DNA of 64,000 nt, taken from positions 1-64,000 of the IMG/VR virus record IMGVR_UViG_3300042894_004766; one strand, given 5' to 3'. Source of the DNA: a virus. Made by a program: the position numbers and the translations under genes. Below are positions 29,795-38,796 of this stretch, in pieces; the stretch's first letter is position 1, and the number at the start of each line of letters is the position of its first letter. The notes under the pieces are model-generated. The model was not told the origin of the DNA and made no database searches. It saw only the letters and a program-made list of their open reading frames with translations.

Positions 29795-30135
29795 AGTATT
29801 CGTTCTAATTTATATTCTCTTCTTAGTATCTGTTTATTTAGTAAGTCTAATTTTAGAGGATTATATCCACTCTTTAATATCATTGGTGAATATCCATATG
29901 TAATCTTTGGTTCTATAAGTACTGTATAAAAACCACCCACATTTAATATGTACTCTTTTATTTCATATTCTATATGAGAGAGATATGTTGGTGCAAAGAA
30001 TTTACACCTCCATCCGATTGGATACCACTTTTCTAGTATTTGTAATTGTATTTCTACTGGTGTTTTACTAAAACGATTTGTTTCATTGGATTCATAATTC
30101 CAAAAAGCTAATGCTTTCTTACCAAATGTACTCAT
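29779..30135 (-). CDS. hypothetical protein, 118 aa
   Basis: An aromatic-rich small protein (many Tyr, Trp and Phe) with a basic C-terminus; its stop lies inside the terminator. No family recognised. Confidence 0.58.
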   Translation of the reverse strand: MSTFGKKALAFWNYESNETNRFSKTPVEIQLQILEKWYPIGWRCKFFAPTYLSHIEYEIKEYILNVGGFYTVLIEPKITYGYSPMILKSGYNPLKLDLLNKQILRREYKLERILKNPS

Positions 30136-30213
30136 TATATATAATTTTCACAAATATAAGTATAATTTATGAGAATGAAATAATAATATATAATAAAAAA
30201 TTATATTATAATA

Positions 30214-31653
30214 ATGTTAAAAAAATATATTGATTTTATAACTGAATCTCACGATTTAATAACAGAATCACAATTGATTGAACTTTTATTAGAATCTGAT
30301 GTAATGTTTTCGGATAATTTTAAGAAGGTATTAGGTAAAATTGATAGTCCTGTTGCTAAAAAGATTCTAGGATTGGAAAAGAAAGACTTACCAGTAGTTG
30401 CTAACTACTTTGATATAGATCCAAAAAGAAATGATTATCTATATTTTACTCCAGATAGAAAAGCTCAAGAGATTTTAAATGATCCAAAAGAATTATATCG
30501 TTTTGTAGGAAATAATGGTGGATGGCTAACTCATGGTGAAGCTAATAATGCAATTTTTGGTAGATTAGGATATGTTCCACAAGGTGATGTTTATAGACCT
30601 ACATCAGCTGAAGTTGGTGAAGTTGTTGAGCAGATAGTTTCAGAGAAATCTGGTAAAACTTGGGTTTGGTTAAAATTCCAAAATGGTCAAGGTGTTTTCA
30701 ATTTAGAGAAATTAAGAACTGTTGATGATAGACATAAGTTAGTTTGGTCAAAAAATCGTCAAGATGTTAGAGTAGGTAGATCAATGAATGCTCTTTTAAC
30801 TTTAGCTGCTAAAGAAGATGATGCGGCTAAATTTACTGCAAGAGAAGTTGAGATCTTTGTAAATTTATATAAAGCACAGATGGATAAATTCAATGATAAA
30901 TTCTCATTTTTTGATGTTGTTCAAGGAGATGAAATTTATGATAGATACCAATATGGTAATTACTATGATGCAAGTGGTACATTAGCAAACTCTTGTATGG
31001 CAGAGGCAGACTCTAGTTGGTTATCACCATATACTGAAAATAAAACTGTATCATTGGTTATTTATAAATCACAAGATGATGATAGTAAAATTATTGGTCG
31101 TGCTATTCTTTGGGAATGTTTAGATGGTAAGAAATTAATGGATAGAGTTTACACTAATTCTGATTCTGATGTTGAGTTATTTAGACAATTTGCACAAGAT
31201 AGTGGTTGGTGGTATAAATCAAATAATAATAGTTCTTACACTATAAATGCAGTAGGACCAGAAGGTCAAAACATTGATCGTTTAGTAGTTCAAGTTCAAT
31301 TACAAAAAAGACATGAGAATTTTCCTTATATGGATACTTTAAAATTCTATAGTCCAGAAACAGGAATTATATCAAATGAAAATCCAGAAAGTGGAGTAGT
31401 TTATTATTGTGAATCAACTGAAGGTTATTATGATAAGCTTTGTTCAACTTGTGAACAAGATGGTACTATTACTTGTAGAACTTGTGATGGTGATGGTGAA
31501 GAAGTTTGTACTGAATGTAATGGAGACGGTGAAGTAGAAACTGATGGAGAATCAACAGAATGTTCAACTTGTGGTGGTGAAGGTAGACAAACTTGTTCAC
31601 AATGTGATGGTGATGAACAGGTTACTTGTCCAGACTGTGAAAATGATTACTAA
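30214..31653 (+). CDS. virion-type protein with CxxCxGxG tail, paralogue 2
   Basis: The 479-aa protein starts MLKKYIDFITESHDLITE (shared N-terminal peptide). It has the central module seen at 19543 and 31716: LANSCMAEADSSW, RAILWECLDG, MDRVY, then an aromatic WWYKS patch. The last ~75 residues carry six CxxC units of DnaJ type. Relative to its paralogues it has an extra ~70-residue insertion near residues 95-165. Function unknown; it is likely packaged in the capsid. Confidence 0.72.
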   Translation: MLKKYIDFITESHDLITESQLIELLLESDVMFSDNFKKVLGKIDSPVAKKILGLEKKDLPVVANYFDIDPKRNDYLYFTPDRKAQEILNDPKELYRFVGNNGGWLTHGEANNAIFGRLGYVPQGDVYRPTSAEVGEVVEQIVSEKSGKTWVWLKFQNGQGVFNLEKLRTVDDRHKLVWSKNRQDVRVGRSMNALLTLAAKEDDAAKFTAREVEIFVNLYKAQMDKFNDKFSFFDVVQGDEIYDRYQYGNYYDASGTLANSCMAEADSSWLSPYTENKTVSLVIYKSQDDDSKIIGRAILWECLDGKKLMDRVYTNSDSDVELFRQFAQDSGWWYKSNNNSSYTINAVGPEGQNIDRLVVQVQLQKRHENFPYMDTLKFYSPETGIISNENPESGVVYYCESTEGYYDKLCSTCEQDGTITCRTCDGDGEEVCTECNGDGEVETDGESTECSTCGGEGRQTCSQCDGDEQVTCPDCENDY

Positions 31654-31662
31654 AAAGAAATT

Positions 31663-31689
31663 AAAAATCCCTTTTTAAAGGGATTTTTT
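31663..31689 (+). terminator. terminator
   Basis: AAAATCCC-TTTTTAA-AGGGATTTT stem with T-run between the two tandem paralogues. Confidence 0.8.
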
Positions 31690-31715
31690 CATGATACTAA
31701 TTTAATATATAAATT

Positions 31716-33122
31716 ATGATTTCAAAATATTTAGATTTTATTACAGAAAGTAAACTAGAACTTCTTTTAGAAGCAAAAATAGTATTTACTACTAATTTTA
31801 TGGAAGTTTTAGATAAAATAGATTCTCCTATTTCTAGAAAACTTATAGCCCTTCGAGGAGATGATAAAGATATTGATAGAAATTATATTGATATAAATAA
31901 AGATAAGATTGATAGTGTTTTCTTTAAACCACAAGATAAGATTGATAAAGTAGATTATAAATTAGTAAGTAGTGGTTCTGTTTATGATAATCTATCTATT
32001 ATGGCACAAAAACAAGGTTTATTAAATAAATTTGTAGATCCTAGAAATGGTGAGAAAGGTAAAATTATTAAAGAATTAACTATAGATGAACTAAATAAAA
32101 TATCACCTAGTAATGTTTGGAACTATATTTATAATAATGGTGATGGAATTGTTATTTTTGAATTTGGAACACAAACCAATTACTTTCAAGCACTTACTAC
32201 AAAAAGTAATTTAGTACCAGACTATGCTTCGATAAGAAGTACTGATGTGAATGTAGGTAGATTTGTTAGAGCATTTTTAACAAAACTAGGTGAGAAGTTT
32301 ACTGATATAGAAATTGAAAGTTTTGTTGATCAGTATAAGAAGGTAATGCAAATGAAAACTGATATATTTTCAAGATTTAAAGAAGTTAAAGGAGAAGATA
32401 TAAAACACTATTATTTAGTAGATAATTATGAATCAGAATCCGGTGCTTTAGGTGGTTCTTGTATGCGTCATAGTAGATGCCAAGATTATTTTGATATTTA
32501 TGTTAATAATCCTGATAAGGTATCGTTGGTTATTTTATTAAGTGAACAAGATTCTTCAAAAGTTGCAGCAAGAGCCATTCTTTGGCTAGATGATAATGAT
32601 AGACGAATTATGGATAGAATCTACACTATTAGAACTGCTGATATACTTTTATTTACCGAGTATTGTAATTCAAAAGGTTATCTTCATAAAGAAAGTCAAA
32701 CTTATAGTTCAACTACACCACTTGTTGATAATGGTATTGAATTGGATGAACATGATTCAAAAGTAGTTATTACTTTAAATAAAGGTGAATATAGCCCTTA
32801 TCCTTATATGGATACTATGAAATATTATAGTCCAGAGACTGGTGTGATTTCTAATCGTTATATTAGAACTGCAAATGGTTGTATTGAATTAACTGATACA
32901 GATGGTGGTCCTCATGAAGATGAAGGATGTGATATTTGTTATGGTGAGAGTTATGTTGATTGTCCAGAGTGTCAGGGTAGTGAAGAAATAGATTGTTCTA
33001 ATTGTGGTGGATCAGGTGGAGATGCTACTGGTGAGGCTTGTAGTGTGTGTCATGGTGGTGGAATGGTTCGTTGTGATATATGTAATGGTAACGGTCGAGT
33101 TGATTGTCCAGAATGTAGTTAA
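31716..33122 (+). CDS. virion-type protein with CxxCxGxG tail, paralogue 3
   Basis: The 468-aa protein starts MISKYLDFITESKLELL, contains the shared module (LGGSCMRHSRCQ, RAILWLDD, MDRIY) and ends with six CxxC units. Its order and spacing match the proteins at 19543 and 30214. The three must derive from duplication, and the zinc-repeat tail has expanded or shrunk independently. A TTTAATATATA element at 31701-31711 lies 4 nt upstream. Confidence 0.72.
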   Translation: MISKYLDFITESKLELLLEAKIVFTTNFMEVLDKIDSPISRKLIALRGDDKDIDRNYIDINKDKIDSVFFKPQDKIDKVDYKLVSSGSVYDNLSIMAQKQGLLNKFVDPRNGEKGKIIKELTIDELNKISPSNVWNYIYNNGDGIVIFEFGTQTNYFQALTTKSNLVPDYASIRSTDVNVGRFVRAFLTKLGEKFTDIEIESFVDQYKKVMQMKTDIFSRFKEVKGEDIKHYYLVDNYESESGALGGSCMRHSRCQDYFDIYVNNPDKVSLVILLSEQDSSKVAARAILWLDDNDRRIMDRIYTIRTADILLFTEYCNSKGYLHKESQTYSSTTPLVDNGIELDEHDSKVVITLNKGEYSPYPYMDTMKYYSPETGVISNRYIRTANGCIELTDTDGGPHEDEGCDICYGESYVDCPECQGSEEIDCSNCGGSGGDATGEACSVCHGGGMVRCDICNGNGRVDCPECS

Positions 33123-33126
33123 AAAT

Positions 33127-33153
33127 AAAAAACCCACTTTTCAGTGGGTTTTA
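33127..33153. terminator. bidirectional terminator
   Basis: AAAACCCACT-TTTC-AGTGGGTTTT between convergent genes. Confidence 0.85.
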
Positions 33154-33154
33154 A

Positions 33155-33895
33155 TTATTTCTTTAAGATTTCTTTTGTGTAGTAATCTTCAAAACCATCT
33201 AGGTAAGTAGTAATTGGTGTTGATTTATCAGTTATAATGATTTCATCAATAAAACCAAAGTCTAAGGCTTCTTGTGAGTTTAACCAATTATCTCTTCTTG
33301 CACTTTCAAGTACATAATCAAAATCTCTACCACTATTCTCTGCAAGCATCTTGAATAAGATATAGTTATATTTTTCTGATTCCATTTGAGATATACGATT
33401 ATCTTCAACGTGTCCTGATGCCCCAGAAGAAACTTGATGTATCATTACTTTAGAGAAGTTTAATGATGCTCTTTTACCTTTAGTCCCAGATGATAATAAT
33501 ATAGAACCCATAGATGCTGCCATACCTGTATTGATAGTTTCAACATCAGAGTTGATATATCTCATAACATCAACCATGCCTAATCCGGCTAAAACTGAAC
33601 CACCTGGTGAGTCAATGTGCATTTTAATGTCTTTTTTCTCAACAGAGTCTAAATACATCAATTGAGCTTGAACAACAGTTGACATTTGTGTATTTACAAC
33701 ACCTGCAACCCATAATATACGATCTCTCATGAGTCTACTAAAGATATCCATCTGAGTAACTCTCATTTCTCTTTCTTCAAGAATGTAAGGGGTCATACTA
33801 TTCTCTACTAATCCTTTCTCGAAGTAATGTAAGTTCATAGAAGAAATACCTTCACTTAAAGCGTATTTTTTAAAATCTTTTCCAAAATCTGTCAT
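33155..33895 (-). CDS. clpP: ClpP-type serine protease
   Basis: The 246-aa protein keeps the ClpP triad: Ser128 in GMAASMGS, His153 in VMIHQ and Asp202 in RRDNWLNSQEA. The HIDSPGGS oxyanion region is at 93-100. An extra ~45-residue N-terminal segment precedes the usual start and may be a propeptide. Together with the VGF-loop ClpC-like protein and ClpS it could form a phage-encoded degradation machine. Alternatives are a capsid-maturation protease role or mixing with host ClpP. It is probably a monocistronic minus-strand gene. Confidence 0.93.
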   Translation of the reverse strand: MTDFGKDFKKYALSEGISSMNLHYFEKGLVENSMTPYILEEREMRVTQMDIFSRLMRDRILWVAGVVNTQMSTVVQAQLMYLDSVEKKDIKMHIDSPGGSVLAGLGMVDVMRYINSDVETINTGMAASMGSILLSSGTKGKRASLNFSKVMIHQVSSGASGHVEDNRISQMESEKYNYILFKMLAENSGRDFDYVLESARRDNWLNSQEALDFGFIDEIIITDKSTPITTYLDGFEDYYTKEILKK

Positions 33896-33964
33896 ATTTT
33901 TAAATTTAAAGTTTATTAAGTTAATATATTGAAATATGATAAAAGTTTATCAAAAATATTTTTT

Positions 33965-33992
33965 TATTATCATTTACTTTTCCATATCTTTG
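33965..33992 (+). promoter_or_regulatory. Bacteroidetes-type promoter before the M50 protease gene
   Basis: TATCTTTG at about 33985-33992 with a T-rich TTTT element 20 nt upstream, about 25 nt before the ATG at 34016. Confidence 0.6.
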
Positions 33993-34015
33993 TTTTTTAA
34001 ACTAAAAAAATATAT

Positions 34016-34615
34016 ATGAAAAACTCGTTCAAGTTATTTGATTTTATGGGAACCCCTGTTTACTTAAAGTATTGGTTCTTTGCTTTATTTGCAATACTTT
34101 TTATGCAATATGATTTTAATACTTCTTTAGATTGGTTCTTATCAATCTTTGTTGCGGTCTTAATACATGAATTAGCACATACCGCAGTTGCTAAGCAATT
34201 AAATCATTCCGTGGAACATGTTTACTTAGATGTATTTAATGGTGCTGCCGCGATTGATACTACTTATTCTCCTTATAATCAAACAATCTTAATTGTTGCT
34301 GCAGGTCCTTTGTCGAACTTAATATTGTATTTTATTGGTTCTTATTTAGGATTAGATATATTTGCACAAGTGAATATGTTTTTATTTATCTTTAATATTT
34401 TACCTATTTACCCAATGGATGGTGGTCGAATTTGTAAAGCAATTTGTCAATGGGTAACTAAACCTTCGATTGGAAGAAAAATCAATGGATATATCTCAAT
34501 TATTTGTAGTTCACTACTATTTATTGTATCCATTATGACTATTAATGTTATTATGGCCATATTTGCTGTCTTTTTTATCTTTCTTTCATATAAAGAAATA
34601 GAACAAAAATATTAA
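34016..34615 (+). CDS. M50 (site-2-protease family) intramembrane metalloprotease
   Basis: The 199-aa polytopic membrane protein carries HELAH at residues 51-55 within a hydrophobic helix and PMDGGR at 133-138, the two halves of the S2P zinc site, plus a GPLSN motif near 97-101. It has no PDZ domain and is a minimal core. Such enzymes cut transmembrane helices, often to release anti-sigma factors or membrane regulators. In a phage it could reprogram host membrane signalling. It heads a small plus-strand operon. Confidence 0.9.
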   Translation: MKNSFKLFDFMGTPVYLKYWFFALFAILFMQYDFNTSLDWFLSIFVAVLIHELAHTAVAKQLNHSVEHVYLDVFNGAAAIDTTYSPYNQTILIVAAGPLSNLILYFIGSYLGLDIFAQVNMFLFIFNILPIYPMDGGRICKAICQWVTKPSIGRKINGYISIICSSLLFIVSIMTINVIMAIFAVFFIFLSYKEIEQKY

Positions 34616-34617
34616 AA

Positions 34618-35127
34618 ATGTTAGACATTGGTAAAACAAATCTTTTCTTAAATGATAAAGCTAATTATGTTGTTAGTCAACTAATAGATGATTATGATCT
34701 TATGGGTCACAATTGTTTGTTTTTAACTCATAAGAATGATTCTATTCATCTTAAATGTGCGTCTTGTACTTATACTACTTATGATTCAATACCAGATATT
34801 TTATCTGAGAATTTATTTAGAGTGAATATTATTATTGTTGAGTCAAATAGAAAATTTAATTTTTTACTTGATTCTATAAGAGAAGTAACAGATTTACCAG
34901 TTATTATAGTTACTGATGATTTATCATATGATTACCCAGATTATAAATTTGATTATATTTATAAACTAGAAAGAGATAGAACTTTCTCATTAAGTATGGA
35001 TAAATTTGAAGAAGACTTTTTAAATAACTCACATATTAGTGATATTAAAAATAATTGGAATATGTCATTAGCAGGTTTAAGAACACAATACATTAGAGAT
35101 AAAAAAATTAACGATTTATTAAAATAA
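34618..35127 (+). CDS. hypothetical protein, 169 aa
   Basis: A soluble alpha/beta protein, with the segments VNIIIVESNRK and VIIVTDD resembling a receiver or Rossmann-like fold but without a complete phosphoacceptor set. It follows the M50 gene by 2 nt. No firm family. Confidence 0.58.
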   Translation: MLDIGKTNLFLNDKANYVVSQLIDDYDLMGHNCLFLTHKNDSIHLKCASCTYTTYDSIPDILSENLFRVNIIIVESNRKFNFLLDSIREVTDLPVIIVTDDLSYDYPDYKFDYIYKLERDRTFSLSMDKFEEDFLNNSHISDIKNNWNMSLAGLRTQYIRDKKINDLLK

Positions 35128-35129
35128 AA

Positions 35130-35555
35130 ATGAAAGCACACGTAATTGTAAAAAAAGGATATGAATATGATGATAGTATCTATTCAGAGTCAGAGGGTGG
35201 AAATCCAGAACTTATTTGCTTCTCAAAAGAAGATGCAGATAAAAAAGTAAATGAGTTAAATAAACAAGAATTTAAAACAAGTTCACTTAGTCATTATTCA
35301 TATGATTTAGAGGATATATTAGATGTTGATATTGAAGAGTATCAGAATTTTAACAAATCTTTGATTGAAAAGTATGGTGAGATAAAAAAAAGAAATTCTT
35401 GGGATGATTCTCAGAATATCTTACATCCAATGGCAAACGATGATGAAACTGAACAATATATGAAAATGACATGTTTGAGTTTTTACGAAGTTAAGGCTAC
35501 AGACATTGATGTTCAAAGTTTCAGAGATTATAAAATCAATGAAGTTTTAAAATAA
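35130..35555 (+). CDS. hypothetical acidic protein, 141 aa
   Basis: A highly acidic soluble protein, third gene in the M50 operon with a 2-nt gap. No family recognised. Confidence 0.58.
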   Translation: MKAHVIVKKGYEYDDSIYSESEGGNPELICFSKEDADKKVNELNKQEFKTSSLSHYSYDLEDILDVDIEEYQNFNKSLIEKYGEIKKRNSWDDSQNILHPMANDDETEQYMKMTCLSFYEVKATDIDVQSFRDYKINEVLK

Positions 35556-35581
35556 GAAAATGAAGAAAGAATATATATGTT

Positions 35582-36463
35582 ATGAAATATATATTCTTTC
35601 TTTTTTTATTTATATTATTTTCTTGTAAAAGTAAGATGTCTACTGAAAGTTCAACTCCACCTGATCGGTTAGAAAGATTTTTTGATTATGATAAAGATGG
35701 TGTTGCTGACAAAGATGATAAATGTCCTGATATAAAAGGTAGTAGAGAAAATATGGGTTGTCCTGATGTTGAAAGTGAAAAGTATTCCGGAACAAAAGAT
35801 AGTATTGTTAAATCACCAAAAGAACCAGAAATAGTTGATAATAAAGATATAAAGAGTAAAAATGTTACAAAAACTAAGGTAAAAAATGATACACCGATAA
35901 TTAAACCAAGTGAAATTAGACCTAGAGGTTTAATTGCTTACTCTGTCCCTACTGAAATGGAAGTTGGTGATGATTACTTAGTAAAAGTAAGAATAAGTAA
36001 GAAGGATGATAGAACAGTTTTATTAGTTGGTGATAGAGAAATTCCTATATCAGATAATTTAGAAGATGTTAGAGTTGAATCCATAACAGTTTCTCCAATA
36101 ATGTCTGCAAGTTTATTATCAAGTAAAAGAGATTTTGAAATAACTTCATTATCAACAGAAATTCAAAATATAGATGATGAGGGATATACTGAATGGAGTT
36201 GGAGTGTAATTCCTTTACAAGGTGGTGAAAATAATTTAAAACTTAATGTAAAAATTAGAATACAAGAAGAAGGTAAAGACTATTATAAGGATATTACCGT
36301 CTTTGAGAGAAAGATAAAAGTCAAGTCTAATCTGGGTTCCAGTATAAAAGACTTTATATTCAAAAACTGGGAGTGGTTTATGGGTGTAATTTTTATTCCA
36401 CTTTTTCAATGGTTTTGGCTATTGTGGAAGAGAAGAAAAGAAAAAAAAGAAGAAGATGTTTAA
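35582..36463 (+). CDS. lipoprotein with C-terminal membrane helix, candidate u-spanin
   Basis: The N-terminal signal ends FILFSCKS, a lipobox with Cys near residue 15, so the mature N-terminus is lipidated. A thrombospondin-type-3-like calcium repeat (DYDKDGVADKDDKCPD) follows near residues 34-49. The middle is a charged linker and a beta-rich domain. A hydrophobic helix near residues 263-284 is followed by a Lys/Arg/Glu tail. Lipid anchor at one end and inner-membrane helix at the other is the layout of a unimolecular spanin, which links both membranes and fuses them at lysis. At 293 aa it is longer than known u-spanins. It could instead be an envelope sensor. Confidence 0.6.
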   Translation: MKYIFFLFLFILFSCKSKMSTESSTPPDRLERFFDYDKDGVADKDDKCPDIKGSRENMGCPDVESEKYSGTKDSIVKSPKEPEIVDNKDIKSKNVTKTKVKNDTPIIKPSEIRPRGLIAYSVPTEMEVGDDYLVKVRISKKDDRTVLLVGDREIPISDNLEDVRVESITVSPIMSASLLSSKRDFEITSLSTEIQNIDDEGYTEWSWSVIPLQGGENNLKLNVKIRIQEEGKDYYKDITVFERKIKVKSNLGSSIKDFIFKNWEWFMGVIFIPLFQWFWLLWKRRKEKKEEDV

Positions 36464-36528
36464 TTACATCTTTTTTTATTATAAACATAATTGTATAATT
36501 TGAATACAAATAAAAATAAATAAATATT

Positions 36529-37761
36529 ATGGATAATATAAATCTAGTAGAGTCTTTTTCAGAGTTAAAAGACATAAAAAACATTGATAAGGAATCAATG
36601 ATTAAAGTAATGCAAGAAGTTTTCAGAACTATTATTGTTAAAAAATATGGTTCTTCTGATAATTTCGACGTTATTGTAAATCCTAATAAAGGTGATTTAG
36701 AAATCTGGAGAAACCGAACTATTGTTGAAGATGATTATGAAGATTTTGATGAAAATCTACATATTACATTAAGTGATGCTCTTAATGTAGAACCTGACTT
36801 TGAAGTTGGAGAGGATTTAACAGATGAAGTTAAAATTACTGACTTTGGAAGACGTTCAATTTCATCAATTCGTCAAATACTTAAATCTAAAATTATTGAT
36901 TTGGGTAAAGAAACTTTGTATAAAAAATATAAAGATAGAGAAGGAGAGATATTCACTTGTGAAGTTCATCAAATTTTAAGAAAAGAAACTATTGTTATTG
37001 ATGATGAGGGTAATGAATTTGTTTTACCTAAAACTGAACAAGTACCTGGTGACTTTTATAGAAAAGCTGACTCAATTAGAGCGATTTTACAAAGTGTAAC
37101 TATTGAAAATGGTAAACTTTTTATGACATTATCAAGAACTTCTAATAAATTCTTAGAAAAATTATTTGAACTTGAAATACCTGAAGTATTTGATGGTTTA
37201 ATCACAGTTAAAGCAGTTGTTAGAGAACCTGGTTTTAAAGCAAAAGTTGCAGTTGAGTCTTATGATGATAGAATTGATCCAGTTGGAACTTGTGTTGGAG
37301 TTAAAGGTAGTAGAATACATAGTATTGTAAGAGAACTTAATAATGAAAACATTGATGTTATCAATTACACTACAAATAAATCATTATTTGTTATGAGAGC
37401 ACTTGGTCAAAGTAAATCAACTGTTGAGTTAAATGAAGAGAAGAAAACTGCTAATGTGATTATACCTTCTGAAAATATTTCGTTAGCAATCGGTAAAGGT
37501 GGTATGAATATTAAACTTGCAAGTAAAATAAGTGGATATAAAATAAATGTATTTTCTGATGTTGAACACAATGAAGACGTTTTATTAGAAGATTTCTCTG
37601 ATGAAATTGATGGTTGGATTATTGATGAGTTTAGAAAAGTTGGATTTGACACTGCTAAAAGTGTATTAAAAGCAGACTTTAATTACATTGTAAAACAAAC
37701 AGATCTTGAAGAAGAAACAATAAGAGAAGTTATTAGAATTTTAGAAATAGAATTTAATTAA
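36529..37761 (+). CDS. nusA: transcription factor NusA
   Basis: The 410-aa protein has the full Bacteroidetes NusA plan: N-terminal RNA-polymerase-binding domain, S1 domain (GEIFTCEVHQIL, near 140-210), KH1 with GVKGSRIHSIV, KH2 with AIGKGGMNIKLASK, and a C-terminal helical segment. NusA controls pausing, termination and antitermination. All domains look intact, so it could redirect host polymerase on phage templates or support antitermination of long late operons. It looks host-derived. Confidence 0.93.
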   Translation: MDNINLVESFSELKDIKNIDKESMIKVMQEVFRTIIVKKYGSSDNFDVIVNPNKGDLEIWRNRTIVEDDYEDFDENLHITLSDALNVEPDFEVGEDLTDEVKITDFGRRSISSIRQILKSKIIDLGKETLYKKYKDREGEIFTCEVHQILRKETIVIDDEGNEFVLPKTEQVPGDFYRKADSIRAILQSVTIENGKLFMTLSRTSNKFLEKLFELEIPEVFDGLITVKAVVREPGFKAKVAVESYDDRIDPVGTCVGVKGSRIHSIVRELNNENIDVINYTTNKSLFVMRALGQSKSTVELNEEKKTANVIIPSENISLAIGKGGMNIKLASKISGYKINVFSDVEHNEDVLLEDFSDEIDGWIIDEFRKVGFDTAKSVLKADFNYIVKQTDLEEETIREVIRILEIEFN

Positions 37762-37790
37762 AAAAAGAGACTCAAATGAGTCTCTTTTTT
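37761..37790. terminator. bidirectional terminator
   Basis: AGAGACTCA/TGAGTCTCT stem with A- and T-runs after nusA. Confidence 0.85.
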
Positions 37791-38370
37791 ATTTTATTAA
37801 GTAAAGTTTAAAGTCACTAGACTTTGGTCTCTCATTTACAAAGTAATACTTTTCTGTTATACCATTATATTTTATAGTTTTAAGAAAAGCATCTGGTACT
37901 GTTGCTCCAGTTGGTAACTTAATTGATTTATTAGAAAAGATAAGTTTTATTTCAACATCCACTGTATATTTTTTAGCTAGTTCTCTCTCATATACTTCAA
38001 GAAATCTCCAAGTTCCTCTATTTAAGTATTGATCTTGTAATGTACAGTTTAAATAAGTGAAAGTTTTAAATAACATTACTTTATCACAATTAAAGTCTGC
38101 TGCTGGTGCACAATGACCTTTGTCATAAATATTATTCTCATAATCCTTTGCATCGGATGTTTTATAACTCTTTTCAGTATAGAAGTCCATACCCTGTCTT
38201 GATGCTTTACCATCTTGACAAAGTACACGGTACTTAATTCTTAATGGTTGTTCAAACTTTTCTGAATACGACACTTCAAAAATATCTGTTTTAACTAACA
38301 CACTATCTCTAATAACTTGAGAGTAACTAATAGTTGTTACAAATAATAAAATTGATAATAATTTCTTCAT
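37789..38370 (-). CDS. secreted DNA/RNA non-specific endonuclease (NUC1 family)
   Basis: A signal peptide (MKKLLSILLFVTTISYS, then Q) precedes a 175-residue mature protein. YDKGHCAPAADF corresponds to the DRGH active site of NUC1/Serratia-type nucleases (His as general base), and TFTYLNCTLQDQYLNRGTW supplies the metal-binding Asn. It should act outside the cytoplasm, for example degrading released DNA at lysis or nucleic acid from competing phages. The DRGH Arg is replaced by Lys. Confidence 0.85.
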   Translation of the reverse strand: MKKLLSILLFVTTISYSQVIRDSVLVKTDIFEVSYSEKFEQPLRIKYRVLCQDGKASRQGMDFYTEKSYKTSDAKDYENNIYDKGHCAPAADFNCDKVMLFKTFTYLNCTLQDQYLNRGTWRFLEVYERELAKKYTVDVEIKLIFSNKSIKLPTGATVPDAFLKTIKYNGITEKYYFVNERPKSSDFKLYLIK

Positions 38371-38422
38371 TTCTTCATTTTTTTTAGCTTATTTTTATAT
38401 ATTAAACTTAATATATAAAAAT

Positions 38423-38578
38423 ATGAAAAATATATTTGGTGTTTTTTTATTGATTATCTCTCTTGTAATAGGGGCCTTGGTAGATATGAACTTCTTTATA
38501 CAAGTTAGACTTCCTATATTTAGTTCTTTTGTTATATTCTTATTAGGAATATATTTACTTATTGAAAAGAAAGATTAG
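38423..38578 (+). CDS. small membrane protein, 51 aa
   Basis: This open frame starts at ATG 38423 after a TTAATATATA element. The product has two hydrophobic segments (residues ~4-20 and 32-46) and a short basic/acidic tail. Size and topology fit a holin or small membrane regulator. Its stop overlaps the next gene's stop on the other strand. Confidence 0.55.
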   Translation: MKNIFGVFLLIISLVIGALVDMNFFIQVRLPIFSSFVIFLLGIYLLIEKKD

Positions 38579-38745
38579 TTTACAACTACATAAACCATTA
38601 TCTTACTATGTTCTTTGATAAATTTAATCTCACCATAAAATCCTAGTTCTTTGGCTTTTTGTTCATATTTATCATAAATCTCATCAAAGTTATTATCAAC
38701 AACTTTGACTTTCTCAATTCCTAGTTTTTTTAATAATAATTCCAT
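38575..38745 (-). CDS. small hypothetical protein, 56 aa
   Basis: A charged protein that begins MELLLKKLGIEKVKVV and ends in a short hydrophobic strand. Convergent with the small membrane protein gene. No family recognised. Confidence 0.5.
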   Translation of the reverse strand: MELLLKKLGIEKVKVVDNNFDEIYDKYEQKAKELGFYGEIKFIKEHSKIMVYVVVN

Positions 38746-38796
38746 ATTGTATATATTTTATATTTCAACTCCTAAGAATAATTTCATATAATTATT

